Shown here piece after piece: positions 37,980-49,345 of a stretch of 64,000 nt of DNA. Under the pieces are notes generated by a model, which did no database searches, had not been told where the DNA came from, and was given only the letters and a program-made list of their open reading frames with translations. Made by a program: the position numbers and the translations under genes. Positions within the stretch are counted from its first letter, which is position 1; every line of letters starts with the position of its first letter. This DNA comes from Antedon mediterranea (lineage: Eukaryota; Echinodermata; Crinoidea; Comatulida; Antedonidae), in NCBI RefSeq assembly GCF_964355755.1, contig NC_092672.1, positions 6,572,001 through 6,636,000 on the forward strand, given 5' to 3'.

Positions 37980-39010
37980 GATGTTGTATATTTTCTATGG
38001 ATTATAGCAATTAGAAACTAATAGTCTTTTCATGCACAATGCAACTTTTAGATAATCGGCTGCATATAGGCCTTATGTATCTTAAAAAATATATTATGTG
38101 TTAGCTCTAATATAACTATTAATGTATACTGGTTGGCATATCAATCTCGATCCTAATATACCGATTTTTGCTTGTGAAGTATCTTTCAATATTCTACTGT
38201 AGGCATAATTATATAATAACTTAATAATTAATTTGTTCATTTTACCAATGAATGGAATAAAAAAAGTTTAACATTTTCAGTATTTATTTAATACAGCTAA
38301 AAGTATTGTAACATTAAAACAACAAGTTCTTCTTTGGGATTTTAAAATTCCAACCTTTTTAAATCCTAAATACAAAAGTATTGACATTATATAACTACAG
38401 TATCACCAATGTTGTCTCTGAAAGACCAGACACTCATTAAACTTTGCTCAGAATACATGGACTCAAGATTGAAATGTACATGAGGAAATAATAAAATTGT
38501 AAAAAGTGTATTAAAAATACAACTTCTAATAATATGGGGACTTTTCTTGATAACACAGTGAAACAAGCTTTTGTTACATACCTACAAATATGAAAGATAA
38601 AAGCACACAAAAGAGCAAAGAAAGAAGCATTTCCTGATTTTCTAAATACCAATGTTGTTTTGTTGAACTGTTTCTCATAATAAAAGATATGTGCAGTGAA
38701 CCTGGTACCTTTTTGCAATACACCTTTATAACAGAAGTTGTAGCAGAATAGCCACACACCAACTGATCGCAAGTAGAAGGTATACACAATAGTTGAATAA
38801 AAATAGTTGAAGGAGGCCAGAAGGTACATTGACTAACACACATCAGACAGGAACACAAGTAGAAGGTTCGCCTAAATATTGCAGTCAACATTTCCAATGT
38901 AAGTAATATAACTTTTGATACATTGGTTCCGATACAATTTTGTATTATAGCACACCTACTGTATGCATATCTTTGCCGTTTGATTGGTTGATTTTGTATT
39001 CGTCACGTGC
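37980..39010 (+). promoter_or_regulatory. TRIM upstream module, copy A (before TRIM 1)
   Basis: A block about 1 kb long that recurs through the array. Landmarks: CATGCACAATGCAACTTTTAG near 38033, TCTCTGAAAGACCAGACACT at 38413, TGTACATGAGGAAATAATAA at 38475, the candidate 5' exon and donor at 38899, and an E-box CACGTG at 39004. Related blocks begin near 42860, 47630, 52360 and 58850. It lies directly before the intact TRIM gene, so it probably contains its promoter; this is inference. Confidence 0.45.
38800..38898 (+). other. Candidate non-coding 5' exon end of TRIM copy 1
   Basis: A sequence ending CAGTCAACATTTCCAAT is followed by a consensus donor GTAAGTAA at 38899. The same exon-donor block recurs upstream of TRIM copy 2 (donor 48196) and in two orphan modules (43787, 53291). 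Paired with the acceptor at 39514 it gives a 616-bp 5'UTR intron. The 5' limit given is arbitrary. Inference from repeated conservation of the donor. Confidence 0.5.
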
Positions 39011-39514
39011 CATGTATTATTTTCTCCAATTTTAACGATTGTAGATACTTGTACTCTAATAATACTTTTGTTCGACAGAGTAAGTTGGTTAATGCGTGAA
39101 ATTGAATACAAGTTTAGATGTACAAATAGCCTAATGAATGTTTTTTAGTTGTGAGTCTCTGAATGACCTAAGCTTCATTCCGCCTCGATATTTCAAATCA
39201 TGAAAATTTTCCTTATCCAACTCAAACACTAAACATTCTTTATTTGTACTGTATATAGTTGTTGATCTATGCATTATTATCGTGTATTTAGTTTGTTTCT
39301 GTAAATTAACAGGGCGCCCTGTGTACATGCCCTTTTATTTATGTCTGTTTCTCTTTCTTTTAGGGAACTATTTTCTTTCTCAAACATTCATATTTTAAAA
39401 CACCTTAAATGTGTTGGTCACGCATCATAAACCCCTTTTCATTGTATTTGAAATTATCTTACATATTACACCGAAAGAAAAAAAAAACATAAAACAATGT
39501 ATTCTATTCCACAG

Positions 39515-41671
39515 ATGTCTGCTGAAACAGTATTGACGTTTTTTGATGAAAAAGATCTGGAATGTTCCATCTGTCTAAAAAGATTCACAGATCCAAAAGC
39601 ACTTGAGTGTCTTCATACTTACTGCCTTAAATGCCTGCAATATTTGATGAGAAAACACGGCAAGATACGATGTCCAAAATGCTGTAAGGCATACACTCTA
39701 AAGAATGATGATTTGAAACATTTGCAGTGCAATGAAACAATACGTTATCTGGTTGAATTTGTTGAGAAGATTGAATCTGAAAAACCAGAAACATGCTCAA
39801 GATGTGAAGATCGACCTCAGCACTATTGTTCTGAATGTGAAATGTATATGTGTAGGCAGTGTATCCAACAGCATAAGACGGAGAACCATTCACTGTACAC
39901 ACTGGATACAGACATAGAAGAACAAGGTCAAGATTTACCAAATTGCCAAAATCACCCTGATAAAAAACTGGAAGATTACTGTCGTACATGTAAACTTACT
40001 GCATGTGAAGATTGTAAACATATTGTCCGTTGTTATAGAAATCAACATAAGGTGATTCCAATGCTGACTGCTCTGAATGAGATTAATCAAACGGTTATTG
40101 AAACTATGAAGACAGCTGAAGAAATTAAGGGAAAACTAAATGAGAGATTAGATGTTATCACTAAAGAAAAATCAGATTCTGAATCTGATTTCTCGTTTAG
40201 CAGAACGGCGATAGAATTTCAAGAGATTACAATCATCAAAAAGGTGAAGCAAGAAACTAAGATAATGATGGCAAATCTTACACATATATATAAAGAAAAA
40301 GGCAACATTATCGATCGTGAAGTTAAAAATATTGAATCAAAGCTGACACAAGTAACCTCATTGATGGACTCAATTAAAAAAACAATGAATAAACCAACAG
40401 AAACAGAAAACCTTGCATCATACCAGACAATTATCAATGCAGTTAGGAATGCCGCTGCAGCAGATGAATTGGATCAATCATTTGCTAAAACAAGAAATAC
40501 ACCAAAGTTTATTCCATCTCAAAAGCTGGTTGACTTGATGAATCATGAAGGTATTGGTAGACTTATCACTGTTGGTGGTGTATACAAGGTTAATAAAGAA
40601 GACGAGAACATTTCAGTCACAAAAGGGCAGCCATTTAGTGTGAGAGTATCAAGCCAAGCAGAGAATGATGTTGGTCCATTAACAGCCACACTAAGCAACT
40701 CATTAGGTGAGAAATCAGCCACTGAAGTAGCACATAAAAAGGGAGAGTACACAGTAACAGGTAGATGCAAGGAAGGAGACTGGCACATGGATATTACTGA
40801 TGGAGATAAGTCACACGTCATCGGTTCACCAGTGAGTATCAAGGTGGAAGCTCTTGGACTTGTAAATACCATAGATAACATATCAGAGTATAAAAAAAAC
40901 GATAAAAGACAAAAAGTGATAGATGTAGTATTAGATACTGATGGATGTATGTTAGTGTCAAGCTGTAACAGTAAAGATCTAATAAAGTTCGATCAATCAG
41001 GTTGCTTTGTTTCTAAGATACAAATACCACAACGTGTCAAAGTCAATCGCATGCATCAATTAGGCAATGGTCACATGGTGTATAGTGATTATGTAGACAA
41101 ATGTGTTGTAATGTGTGATAATCAATATCATGAAATCCAAACCTTTGGTAAAGTATTATTGCAAAAGCCAGATGGAATAACAGTAAACAAAAAGACCAGG
41201 ATGTTATATGTAGCAGACCGTGAATGTCACTGTGTGTTTAAATTCAATATTGATGATGGTAGTCTACTGGGTAAGATAGGTTCTGAAGGTAGTAAACCAG
41301 GTCAAATGAAAACACCAATGGATATTGCTTTAACAAAAGATGGTCATGTGTTTGTTGCTGATTGTGATAATAGCAGAATACAAATGTTTGATGCTAATGA
41401 TAAGTTGATTAAAATCCTAATAGGATATGGTGAAGAAGATGGTAAAGTCTGGGGTCCTCAAGGTATAATCCTAGATATGGATGAGAATATAATAGCATCC
41501 AGTAATCATAAACTACAACTATTTGATCAAAATGGTAAATTCATTAAACGAATAGATAACAAAGATGATTGGTTGGATGTCCCAGCAGGGATTGCTGTAA
41601 TCTCACAAAGACCACGACGAGTTGTAGTGGCAAACCACAGAGCAAACAATGTAAAAATATTTAATTATTAA
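39515..41671 (+). CDS. TRIM protein, RING/B-box/coiled coil/filamin/NHL (array copy 1)
   Basis: Likely cytoplasmic RING E3 ubiquitin ligase of the TRIM2/3/71 architecture. 718 residues from ATG at 39515, one coding exon. An in-frame ATG lies six codons upstream (39497), but a splice acceptor (TTCCACAG) ends exactly before 39515, and copy 2 has the same junction, so I choose 39515. Seen: RING C17-x2-C20-x11-C32-x-H34-x2-C37-x2-C40-x12-C53-x2-C56; B-box 1 about 94-125 (CSRC...HYCSEC...CRQC...H); B-box 2 about 144-185 (CQNH...CRTC...CEDC); coiled coil about 190-310; filamin/Ig-like domain about 335-450 (VGGVYKV to VIGSPVSIKVE); six NHL blades from about 455, ending VKIFNY. NHL propellers of TRIM2/3/71 bind RNA or protein; the target here is unknown. 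This copy has no lesion, and is the best reference for copies 2 and 3. Orthology to a single vertebrate TRIM is not implied; such TRIMs are often lineage-expanded. Confidence 0.9.
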   Translation: MSAETVLTFFDEKDLECSICLKRFTDPKALECLHTYCLKCLQYLMRKHGKIRCPKCCKAYTLKNDDLKHLQCNETIRYLVEFVEKIESEKPETCSRCEDRPQHYCSECEMYMCRQCIQQHKTENHSLYTLDTDIEEQGQDLPNCQNHPDKKLEDYCRTCKLTACEDCKHIVRCYRNQHKVIPMLTALNEINQTVIETMKTAEEIKGKLNERLDVITKEKSDSESDFSFSRTAIEFQEITIIKKVKQETKIMMANLTHIYKEKGNIIDREVKNIESKLTQVTSLMDSIKKTMNKPTETENLASYQTIINAVRNAAAADELDQSFAKTRNTPKFIPSQKLVDLMNHEGIGRLITVGGVYKVNKEDENISVTKGQPFSVRVSSQAENDVGPLTATLSNSLGEKSATEVAHKKGEYTVTGRCKEGDWHMDITDGDKSHVIGSPVSIKVEALGLVNTIDNISEYKKNDKRQKVIDVVLDTDGCMLVSSCNSKDLIKFDQSGCFVSKIQIPQRVKVNRMHQLGNGHMVYSDYVDKCVVMCDNQYHEIQTFGKVLLQKPDGITVNKKTRMLYVADRECHCVFKFNIDDGSLLGKIGSEGSKPGQMKTPMDIALTKDGHVFVADCDNSRIQMFDANDKLIKILIGYGEEDGKVWGPQGIILDMDENIIASSNHKLQLFDQNGKFIKRIDNKDDWLDVPAGIAVISQRPRRVVVANHRANNVKIFNY

Positions 41672-41679
41672 AAATAACT

Positions 41680-42244
41680 ACAAAGCATGAAAACATTTAG
41701 GCATCCAGATAACTGACAAATTTCTGTTAAATGTTCGTAATCAGATCAGTAACAATCACATGAATATTGTTATTAAAGCAAATGTACACAAACTAAAATG
41801 TTACCATTTATATCTTAATTGTTTAAGTTGTGTATTTGAATGTTCTGTTGTTATCTTAATGTTTTTGCATATTGACTTTTATTTAATTATAAAATTAATA
41901 CATTTTTTGAATTTAAGGCGGAGGTGGGGGGGGGGGGGGGTGAGGGGAGAGATACAGTACATTATCAAAGGTTATACAGATAAAATGATACAGTAACGTT
42001 GTGACCTGTAATTTTACAATAGAAGCCCTAATTTGAGAACCCCTAAGAAGACGGGACACCCCTATTAAAGGGATATTTTCCCGCGAAACGACGATTGGGT
42101 AATACTATGGTTTACTGTTTTAATACTATTCAGAGGACTGCTTTTTAAAAGGGAACGTTTGTTGGTTCTTGATGATGTCCCCCAAGGGTTCTCTACTTTA
42201 TTTGTAATGTAATCAATAATAAGATGTTACATAATAATATAATT
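41680..42244. other. 3' flank of TRIM copy 1
   Basis: Shared with the 3' flanks of copies 2 (51480-52130) and 3 (57777-58620). Contains a G-run at 41928-41940 and a GATATTTTCCCGCGAAACGA block repeated at 51952 and, diverged, at 58456. No gene. Confidence 0.5.
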
Positions 42245-42260
42245 ATTGACACTAATAATT

Positions 42261-42385
42261 GAAGTGGAGTTGTGGCTTGGTGGTTATGATGCTTGTCTAC
42301 CACTCCAAGGGTCCTGGGTTCAAGTCCCGTCAAATGTCAGGATTTTTTTCTAAGGACCAAATTACTCCACTCCGAAAGACTTAAT
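42261..42385 (+). mobile_element. SINE with 16-bp target duplication and known empty site
   Basis: Starts GAAGTGGAGTTGTGGCTTGG with box A and box B (GGGTTCAAGTCCC). Flanked by ATTGACACTAATAATT at 42245-42260 and 42386-42401. The duplicated array unit has the same 16-mer once and no SINE (near 52128). Confidence 0.9.
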
Positions 42386-42599
42386 ATTGACACTAATAAT
42401 TTTATATACATGTTACCTAAATCATTTTGTAAATATCTCCAATAACGATTATAATTATTTTGCTTTTTATTATATAGGCCCTATTGACAGAAGAAGACAT
42501 GGTGTTGACACTCTGACATTGTTGTTTAGTCTGTAAATCGCGCTGGTAATAGAAATAAAAACTCATATAGGCCTAACGATAATTATTATATCACTGTAG

Positions 42600-42842
42600 C
42601 ATCCATTAGACAGTGTATACCACGATCGAAAAACACCCCTATTTGGGGCAAATCGTTGAACCTAAATTCGTTTTAATCGTCAATAACTAATTATCGAACT
42701 CAATTTAATTAGTAAAGAGGGTTACATCAGGCGGTTAAAATCAGTACCGAAAGTACGAACCAACTTTATATACATCGAGTAAACATTCTAGAAATAACGC
42801 GCGATTTACTGAATTTTGCCCTTACGTAAATTTATATATAGA
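42600..42842 (-). mobile_element. Helitron 5'-end fragment with empty-site counterpart
   Basis: 243 bp nearly identical to 36188-36431, including the TCTATATATAAATTTACGTA 5' end. The paralogous unit near 52338 runs through the same flanks without it. The 3' hairpin and CTAG are missing. Confidence 0.75.
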
Positions 42843-43990
42843 TTATATTTGTATTAAAGTGAAATAAATGATATCTACAAAAATGAGAAAAGGGATGATC
42901 TAATTTATCATATGTATTATAGCACTAATATTATTAAAGACTCATTAGCCTGTTCATGTACAATGCAACTTTTAGGTTATCGACTACATAGGCCTTATTT
43001 ATCTGCAAAATGTGTTGCTGTAATATAATTATTAGTGTTATGTATCTGAAATATCAGTCTCTATCCTAATTGTTGATTGTTATGTATTTGTCAATATACT
43101 ACTGTAATTACTGATTTGTTTGGTTTACCAATAAATGGAATAACAATGTGTAACATATTTCAGTATTTATTGCTACTGCAACTAATAGTGTATATATTAA
43201 AACGACAAGTTCTTCTTTAGGATTTTAAAATTCCAACCATTTAAAATTCTAAATACAAAAGTATTGATATAATAGATGTTGTCTCTGAAAGACCAGGCAC
43301 TCATTAAACTCTGCTAAGAGTACATTGACTCAAGATTGGAATGTACATGAGGAAATAATAAAATTGTAAAAAGTGTATTGAAAAATATACCTTATGATAT
43401 AGAAACTTTTCTTGATAACACAGTGTAAACCGGCTTTTGTTGCCTATCTACTTCATTAAATATGAAAGAAAATTACGCACAAAAGAGCAAACAAAGAAAG
43501 ATTCACGACCCTGATTTTCTAAATACCAATGTTGTTTTGTTGAACTATTTATCATAATAAAAGATATGTGCAGTGAACCTGGTTCATTTGTGCAATACAC
43601 CTTTATAACAGAAGTTGTATCAGAAAAGCCAACACCTACAAACATCAACTGATCGCAAGTAGAAGGTAGGCCTATACACAATAGTTGAATTAAAATAGTT
43701 GAAGGAGGTCAGAAGGTACATTGACTAACACACATCAGACAGAAACACAAGTAGAAAGTTCGTCTAAGGTCTACATAATTGTCAATGTAAGTACATGAGT
43801 GATACAACTTGTCTACAATAATCATGGTGTTTTACAAATGAGGATTTATACAATGTTGTATTACAGCACAGCTAATGCATGCCTTTGTCATTTGATTGTT
43901 TGATGTTGATGTTTTATCGCTCACGTGCCATGTATTGTTTTCTCTCATTTTAACGATTGAAGTTTTACCTTTTTTCAATTTTCAATTCAA
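42843..43990 (+). promoter_or_regulatory. TRIM upstream module, orphan copy B
   Basis: Close copy of the upstream module, with the TCTCTGAAAGACCAGGCACT block at 43287, donor GTAAGTAC at 43787 and CACGTG at 43922. No TRIM coding exon follows for 5.5 kb; instead there are Helitron-like elements. Nearly identical to copy D at 52360-53500. Confidence 0.5.
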
Positions 43991-44390
43991 TCATGGATAA
44001 AATAAGTGATTCAATTTAGGTTGGCACAGTTGGTTGGTTAATGCATGATTGCGCTGTATTTGACTGAGCATGCTCACCATTTACAATGAATTTGAATACA
44101 AGTTTGGGTGTATTATAAAACAAATCATGAACATTCACCTCCTCTTGTAAATTGAAAGGTTGGTATTAACACATTTTTTTATTTTATCAGGGTTACGATT
44201 GACAAAAAAACCCCCAGACAAATACTGTAGCAAAATATGCACCCAGTAGGAAGAAATAGCAGTGTGGTACCCTGCTGGCATAGTTTTAACCAAACATTCA
44301 TTCAATAGCCTTATTTTTATGCAACAAAGGCTAGTATCCTATACTTCATTTAGTTAACTTGTGTTGATTGAAATACAAATAAAAAGTTAA

Positions 44391-45797
44391 CTAGATTTAA
44401 TTCGTCACTATGACGAATTATAGGTTATATGCATTGATTTAAATAAAGATAATTGATTTTTAAAAGATATATTGATTGATTGATTTTCTCAGAATCTTTA
44501 ATTATTTATAATATATGATAGGACCTTGCTAACGCGAATACAATAGCCGGTATCACAATCCGATCAAAGATCCATATGCGTATAATGTCATAAACCACAT
44601 TTGTTGTTACATAATAATAAAGACATAAGTTACTTTTTATCTAGATTTCATTATAAATCATGTGTATAATCTATACACTAAGAAATAAATTTGAACAAAC
44701 AATACGGATAATAAAAAATTTACTATGCAGTAACCACTTTGGTGCAAATAGATTATTACATACCGCAATGAATTATAATTTTTTACTATGATGACATCTT
44801 TAAAAATGTAAAAAAATTATGCACTGTCAAACTATATACTTTTAAATTTAATATATGAACTTCTTAAGAAAGAAAGTTAATGTTAAGTTTGTTATTTCGG
44901 CCTAAGAAAATGTCATAATTTGTTTGATTGTCGAAATTATTTAAAAAAAATTTAATATGCAATTAATGATGACTTAATCAACTTTTTTTCTCTTAATTTG
45001 ATAATAAATCATACATATGATACATACACTTCAAGAAAATGAAATACAAAATAGGTGTTCCTCTGCATTCTGACGATATATATTATTTTTTTTGGAGGGA
45101 AACCTCCAAATGTTATTACTTTCTGGGTGTTGCCTCTTAATTATTTATATTTAAATTGTTATTTTGTTTACTTTGAAATGATAAGAAATAAATGTTATTA
45201 TGAATAAATTTTAAAATTTAGCATATTTTCACCATTTTGTTAACTTATACGTGCGTAGCCTGTCACTTTTGACGTGCTCATATAACGCAATTTCGAGTTG
45301 AAACGTGAATCAAATATGATGATATTATTAAAGAAAGATTGTAAAACAGAAATCGGCCAAAAAGAGTTCGCATCAACGTTTAACGCGCAGTGCGCGTGCA
45401 AAAATCTGCGCACTCATAGCAATTTTTTAAACGCTTAAAATTGCCTGAAATGTACTCTAATTTCATCGAAAATAAATTTTGACAATTTTGAACATTTTAA
45501 GCGCGCGTACGCAAGCGTTATATGCGCTACGCACGTAATTGTATTGCCATATGATGAAATATGACCTGAAATTTATCAGTACCAAATTTTGTTTAATTGT
45601 GATTCATGCTTGTGAAGATATGATTACAAACGTGATTTCGTTAAATCGCGCGTAGACCGCGTAATTTTTGATTGCGCATCGTGAAAATATAACCACATCG
45701 ATTCCTGGCCATAAGAAATATACTCTGAAAACTTGACTTAGCTAGATGAAACTGATGCCAAGATAATTCACGGACAAAATAGTGCTAAGGAAAGAAT
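44391..45797 (-). mobile_element. Helitron-like element, copy 1
   Basis: Minus-strand 3' end at 44391: hairpin ATTCGTCATAGTGACGAAT, then TAAATCTAG|TT. The other end is near TCTTTCCTTAGCACTATTTT at about 45795. The GC-rich CGCGCGTACGC interior has no coding frame. Contains a private 125-bp insert at about 45085-45210. Copies 2 and 3 share most of its length. Confidence 0.6.
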
Positions 45798-45804
45798 AAA
45801 TAAA

Positions 45805-47213
45805 CTAGATTTAATTCGTCACTATGACGAATTATAGGTTATATGCATTGATTTAAATAAAGATAATTGATTTTTAAAAGATATATTGATTGATTGATTT
45901 TCTCAGAATCTTTAATTATTTATAATAAATGATAGGACCTTGCTAACGCGAACACCATAGCCGGTATCACAATCCGATCAAAGATCCATATGCGTATAAT
46001 GTCATAAACCGCATTTGTTGTTACATAATAATAAAGACATAAAGTAACTTTTTATCTAGATTTCATTATAAATCATGTGTATAATCTATACACTAAGAAA
46101 TAAATTTGAACAAACAATACGGATAATAAAAAAAAAAATCTTATTTCGTTTCCCAAGGTGAGACTCGTACTCGGTACCTTGAATGCTATAGACACGAGCA
46201 CAGCCCATCGAGCCATACACAACTGACTAAAAGTTGGAGAAAAATTCCTCCGTGTATTTACTATGCAGTAACCACTTTGGTGCAGATAGATTATTACATA
46301 CCGTAATGGATTATAATGTTTTACTATGATGACATCTTTAAAAATTGAAAAAAATGATGCACTGTCAAACTATATACTTTTAACTTTAATATATGAACTT
46401 CTTAAGGAAGAAAGTTAATGTTAAGTTTGTTATTTTGGCCTAAGAAAATGTTATAATTTGTTTGATTGTCGAAATTAATTTTGTTAAATTTAATATGCCA
46501 TTAATGATGACTTAATCAACTTTTGTTCTTCTAATTTCATAATAAATCATACATATGATACATACACTTCAAGAAAATTAAATAAAAAATAGGTGTTCCC
46601 GAGCATTCTAACGATATATATTAATTTTAAAATTTAGCATATTTTCACCATTTTGTTAACTTACACGTGCGTAGCCTGTCACTTTTGACGTGCTCGTATA
46701 ACGCTGTTTCGCATTGAAAAGTGAATAAAATATGATGATATTATTAAAGAAAGGTTATACAACAGTAATCGGACAAAAACAGTGCGCATTAACGTTTGAC
46801 GCGCAGTGCACGTGCAAAAATCTGCGCACTCATGGCAATTTTTTAAACGCTTAAAATTGCCTGAAACGTATTCTAATTTCATCGAAAATAAATTCTGACA
46901 ATTTTCAACATTCTAAGCGCGCGTACGCATGCGTTATATGCGCTACGCACGTAATTGTATTGCCATATGATGAAATATGACCTGAAATTTATGAGTACCA
47001 ATTTTTGTTTAAAAGTGATTCATGCTTGTGAAGATATGATTACAAACGTGATTTCGTTAAATCGCGCGTAGACCGCGTAATGTTTGATTGCGCACCCTGA
47101 AAACATAACCACATCGATTCCTGGCCATAAGGAATATACTCTGAAAAATTTACTTAGATAGATGAAACTGATATCAAGATAATTCACGGACAAAATAGTG
47201 CTAAGGAAAGAAT
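45805..47213 (-). mobile_element. Helitron-like element, copy 2 (abuts copy 1)
   Basis: Begins CTAGATTTAATTCGTCACTA directly after the A/T-rich end of copy 1, the same orientation, and carries the tRNA-like insert at 46126. Confidence 0.6.
46126..46258 (-). mobile_element. tRNA-like insert in Helitron-like copy 2
   Basis: Minus strand: box A-like TGGCTCGATGGGCTG, box B-like GAGTACGAGTCTCACC, then a poly(T)-side tail. The insert is also present, slightly shorter, at 54217-54330 and absent from the matching place near 44710. Confidence 0.55.
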
Positions 47214-47400
47214 AAATAAAGAAATAAATAAAGATTCTGACAGAATCAAGAGGTTATATGCATATCATGCATATAACCTAATAAATAAATAAATAAAGAT
47301 TTTGACAGAATCAAGAGGTTATATGCATTAATGCATATAACCTAATAAATAAAGAAATAAATAAAGATTGTGACAGAATCAAGAGGTTATATGCATAGAT
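47214..47400. repeat. Three tandem hairpin units (GATTCTGACAGAATC) with AAATAAAT spacers
   Basis: Each unit has ATAAATAAAGATTCTGACAG-type sequence, a palindromic GATTCTG/CAGAATC stem, then AAGAGGTTATATGCAT. The second array unit has one such unit (55226-55310). The same GGTTATATGCAT follows the hairpin at the Helitron-like 3' ends. Confidence 0.7.
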
Positions 47401-47409
47401 CTGGATGAC

Positions 47410-48195
47410 GGTGCTTTATTTCTATCTAGTTGCTAAGCGTAAATGGCAAACACAAAGCAAGTCAATCAGAAGCCTGGATTTTCCCAATTACAAATTTAGT
47501 TACAAATTGTAATGGTCATGAATTCAAATTAAAGGGCCAAAATATGTCAAAGTTAATTTGTGTAAACATTCACAAACTGTACTGGGTATTTAATAATAAA
47601 AAAAATTATTAAAACAATAATATTATCAAACATATTGTCTCTCGAGGAGGACCTGGCACTCATTCCAAAGTTTTAATATTGTTAACTTAAAATTGAAATG
47701 TACATGAGGAACATCAAAATTATATAAGTGTAGGCCTATTCACTAAAGTTTGAATCAACTTCTCAAAAGGGACTTTTCTTTTGTTAAATTGCAAAGTTAA
47801 TATCTTATGATAACCTAATGTAAACCGACTTTGTTTACTTCTATTTCAAAATTAACAAAAAGGGCAAACAAAGAAGTATTTTAAAAATTTATTTTCTACC
47901 CGGGTTTTCTACATACAAATGTTATATTATCAAGATATGTTTACTTTTCAGTGAACTTGGTACCTTAAATTGTGCAATAGGCCTACACCCTTAACAGCAG
48001 AGAATATAAACTACGCATACACACATTCAACTGATTGCAAGTAGATGGTACACTACACATCTCCAGTCCTAGATGCAAGAACTTGATACAAATATTTGAA
48101 GGACAGAAGGAACATTCAGACAGGAACAAAAGCAAAAGGTTCATCATCTGAATATTTGCAGTCAATACTACGGAAAAAATCTACAACATTTTAAT
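47410..48195 (+). promoter_or_regulatory. TRIM upstream module, copy C (before TRIM 2)
   Basis: Diverged copy of the module: CTCTCGAGGAGGACCTGGCA at 47640, TGTACATGAGGAACAT near 47698, and donor GTAAGAAA at 48196. Paired with the acceptor at 49345 it would give a 1150-bp 5'UTR intron for TRIM copy 2. The first 300 bp are nearly identical to 55318-55634, which runs into TRIM copy 3. Confidence 0.45.
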
Positions 48196-48929
48196 GTAAG
48201 AAATTAACCAATCTTCTTTTTATTCTTTGAAACCTGAAAACTAAACCACATTCAACTAAAATATAATTTGTATATCGTTACAGTGACAACATGAATCGAC
48301 ACTAACCGCGTTGTGGTTTGATAAAAAAAAAACACAAAAACTTCATTTAGTACAGGTGCTTCACAAAACGCATAATGAATAACTACATTTTCATTTAGCT
48401 ATTTAAATGCCTGATAATTTAGCTATTAAAAAGTGTAGTTTAATTACAATCTTTTTAATTAATGATTATAGTAAACATTATATTAGTGTCTGTTCGTGAA
48501 AATACGAAATATTTTACGTGCGTTACTTATTGTCTCTATTAAAGAGAGTGTCAATTCGTGTCGTCACTGCTGACGATTATTTTTGTTGATGTGTGCATTA
48601 TTATAGTGATTGATTTAGATGGTTCGTAATCTTACAGGGGTGTACATATACTTTATGTCGGAATTCTTCCATTTAATAGTTTAATTCATTTATACATTTT
48701 TTAGGGAAACATTTTTCTATTTTCTTTCTCAAACCATCCATACACATCTATAACAAGACAACTTTAGGGTTATGTTTATGTATCGCTTCATCTTTCCAGA
48801 AATGTATTTGTGTCAACAGAGTCCAGGACTAAACAAAAGAAACAAAACACCGAAATGGATGGAAAATGTCATTTATTTATTAAATGACGAAATAACTAAA
48901 TATATAATGTAAAACTAATGTAATAATAA

Positions 48930-49015
48930 TAAAGGGGGCAGCCACCTTATATAAGTAGATTATGGTATTGATATTACATCTAATACCTTACATTACGTGA
49001 AGGCTGCCCCTGTTG
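48930..49015. repeat. Short inverted repeat (GGGGGCAGCC/GGCTGCCCC)
   Basis: An 80-bp stretch with 10-bp inverted ends inside the presumed 5' intron of TRIM copy 2. Possibly a small MITE. Nothing else notable in 48196-49345. Confidence 0.4.
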
Positions 49016-49345
49016 AATATATAGTATTAACAATTAGCATTCACCATTGTTATATATATACGCACCATTAATATATTTGTAAAATAACTGATACTATAAT
49101 ATAAAAGTTATAGGTCTATAGAGAATCGTAATTAACATATCGTAGAATTAATAATACATAAACAAATTGAGATATAATTTATTAATTCCATCATGAAGCG
49201 GTGGAAAGAAGAGGTGGATGGAGGGAACAACAATTTATTGACGTGTTGGTCCGAAGGAAGTCAAAAGGAAAAGGAATGTCCATTACTTTTGGTGAAAAAT
49301 GTTCTTTAATGTTAAATGAATGTATAAATGTATTATATTTTACAG

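Noticed and set aside
39627-39989. Open frame antisense to TRIM copy 1 (also 49435-49818 and similar in copies 2 and 3)
   Set aside because: Mirror of conserved sense coding; recurs in each copy only because the sense gene is conserved; no family resemblance.
42262-42335. Possible tRNA gene
   Set aside because: A and B boxes are present but no cloverleaf acceptor stem; the 16-bp target duplication shows it is a SINE. The same judgement applies to 25270, 28100, 31134, 46126 and 58225.
43448-43681. Minus-strand frame (MCIGLPSTCDQLM...) repeated at 52951, 38574 and 47983
   Set aside because: Lies in the repeated TRIM upstream module; frame and length are not preserved between the four copies, so a repeated non-coding block explains it better than a small gene family.
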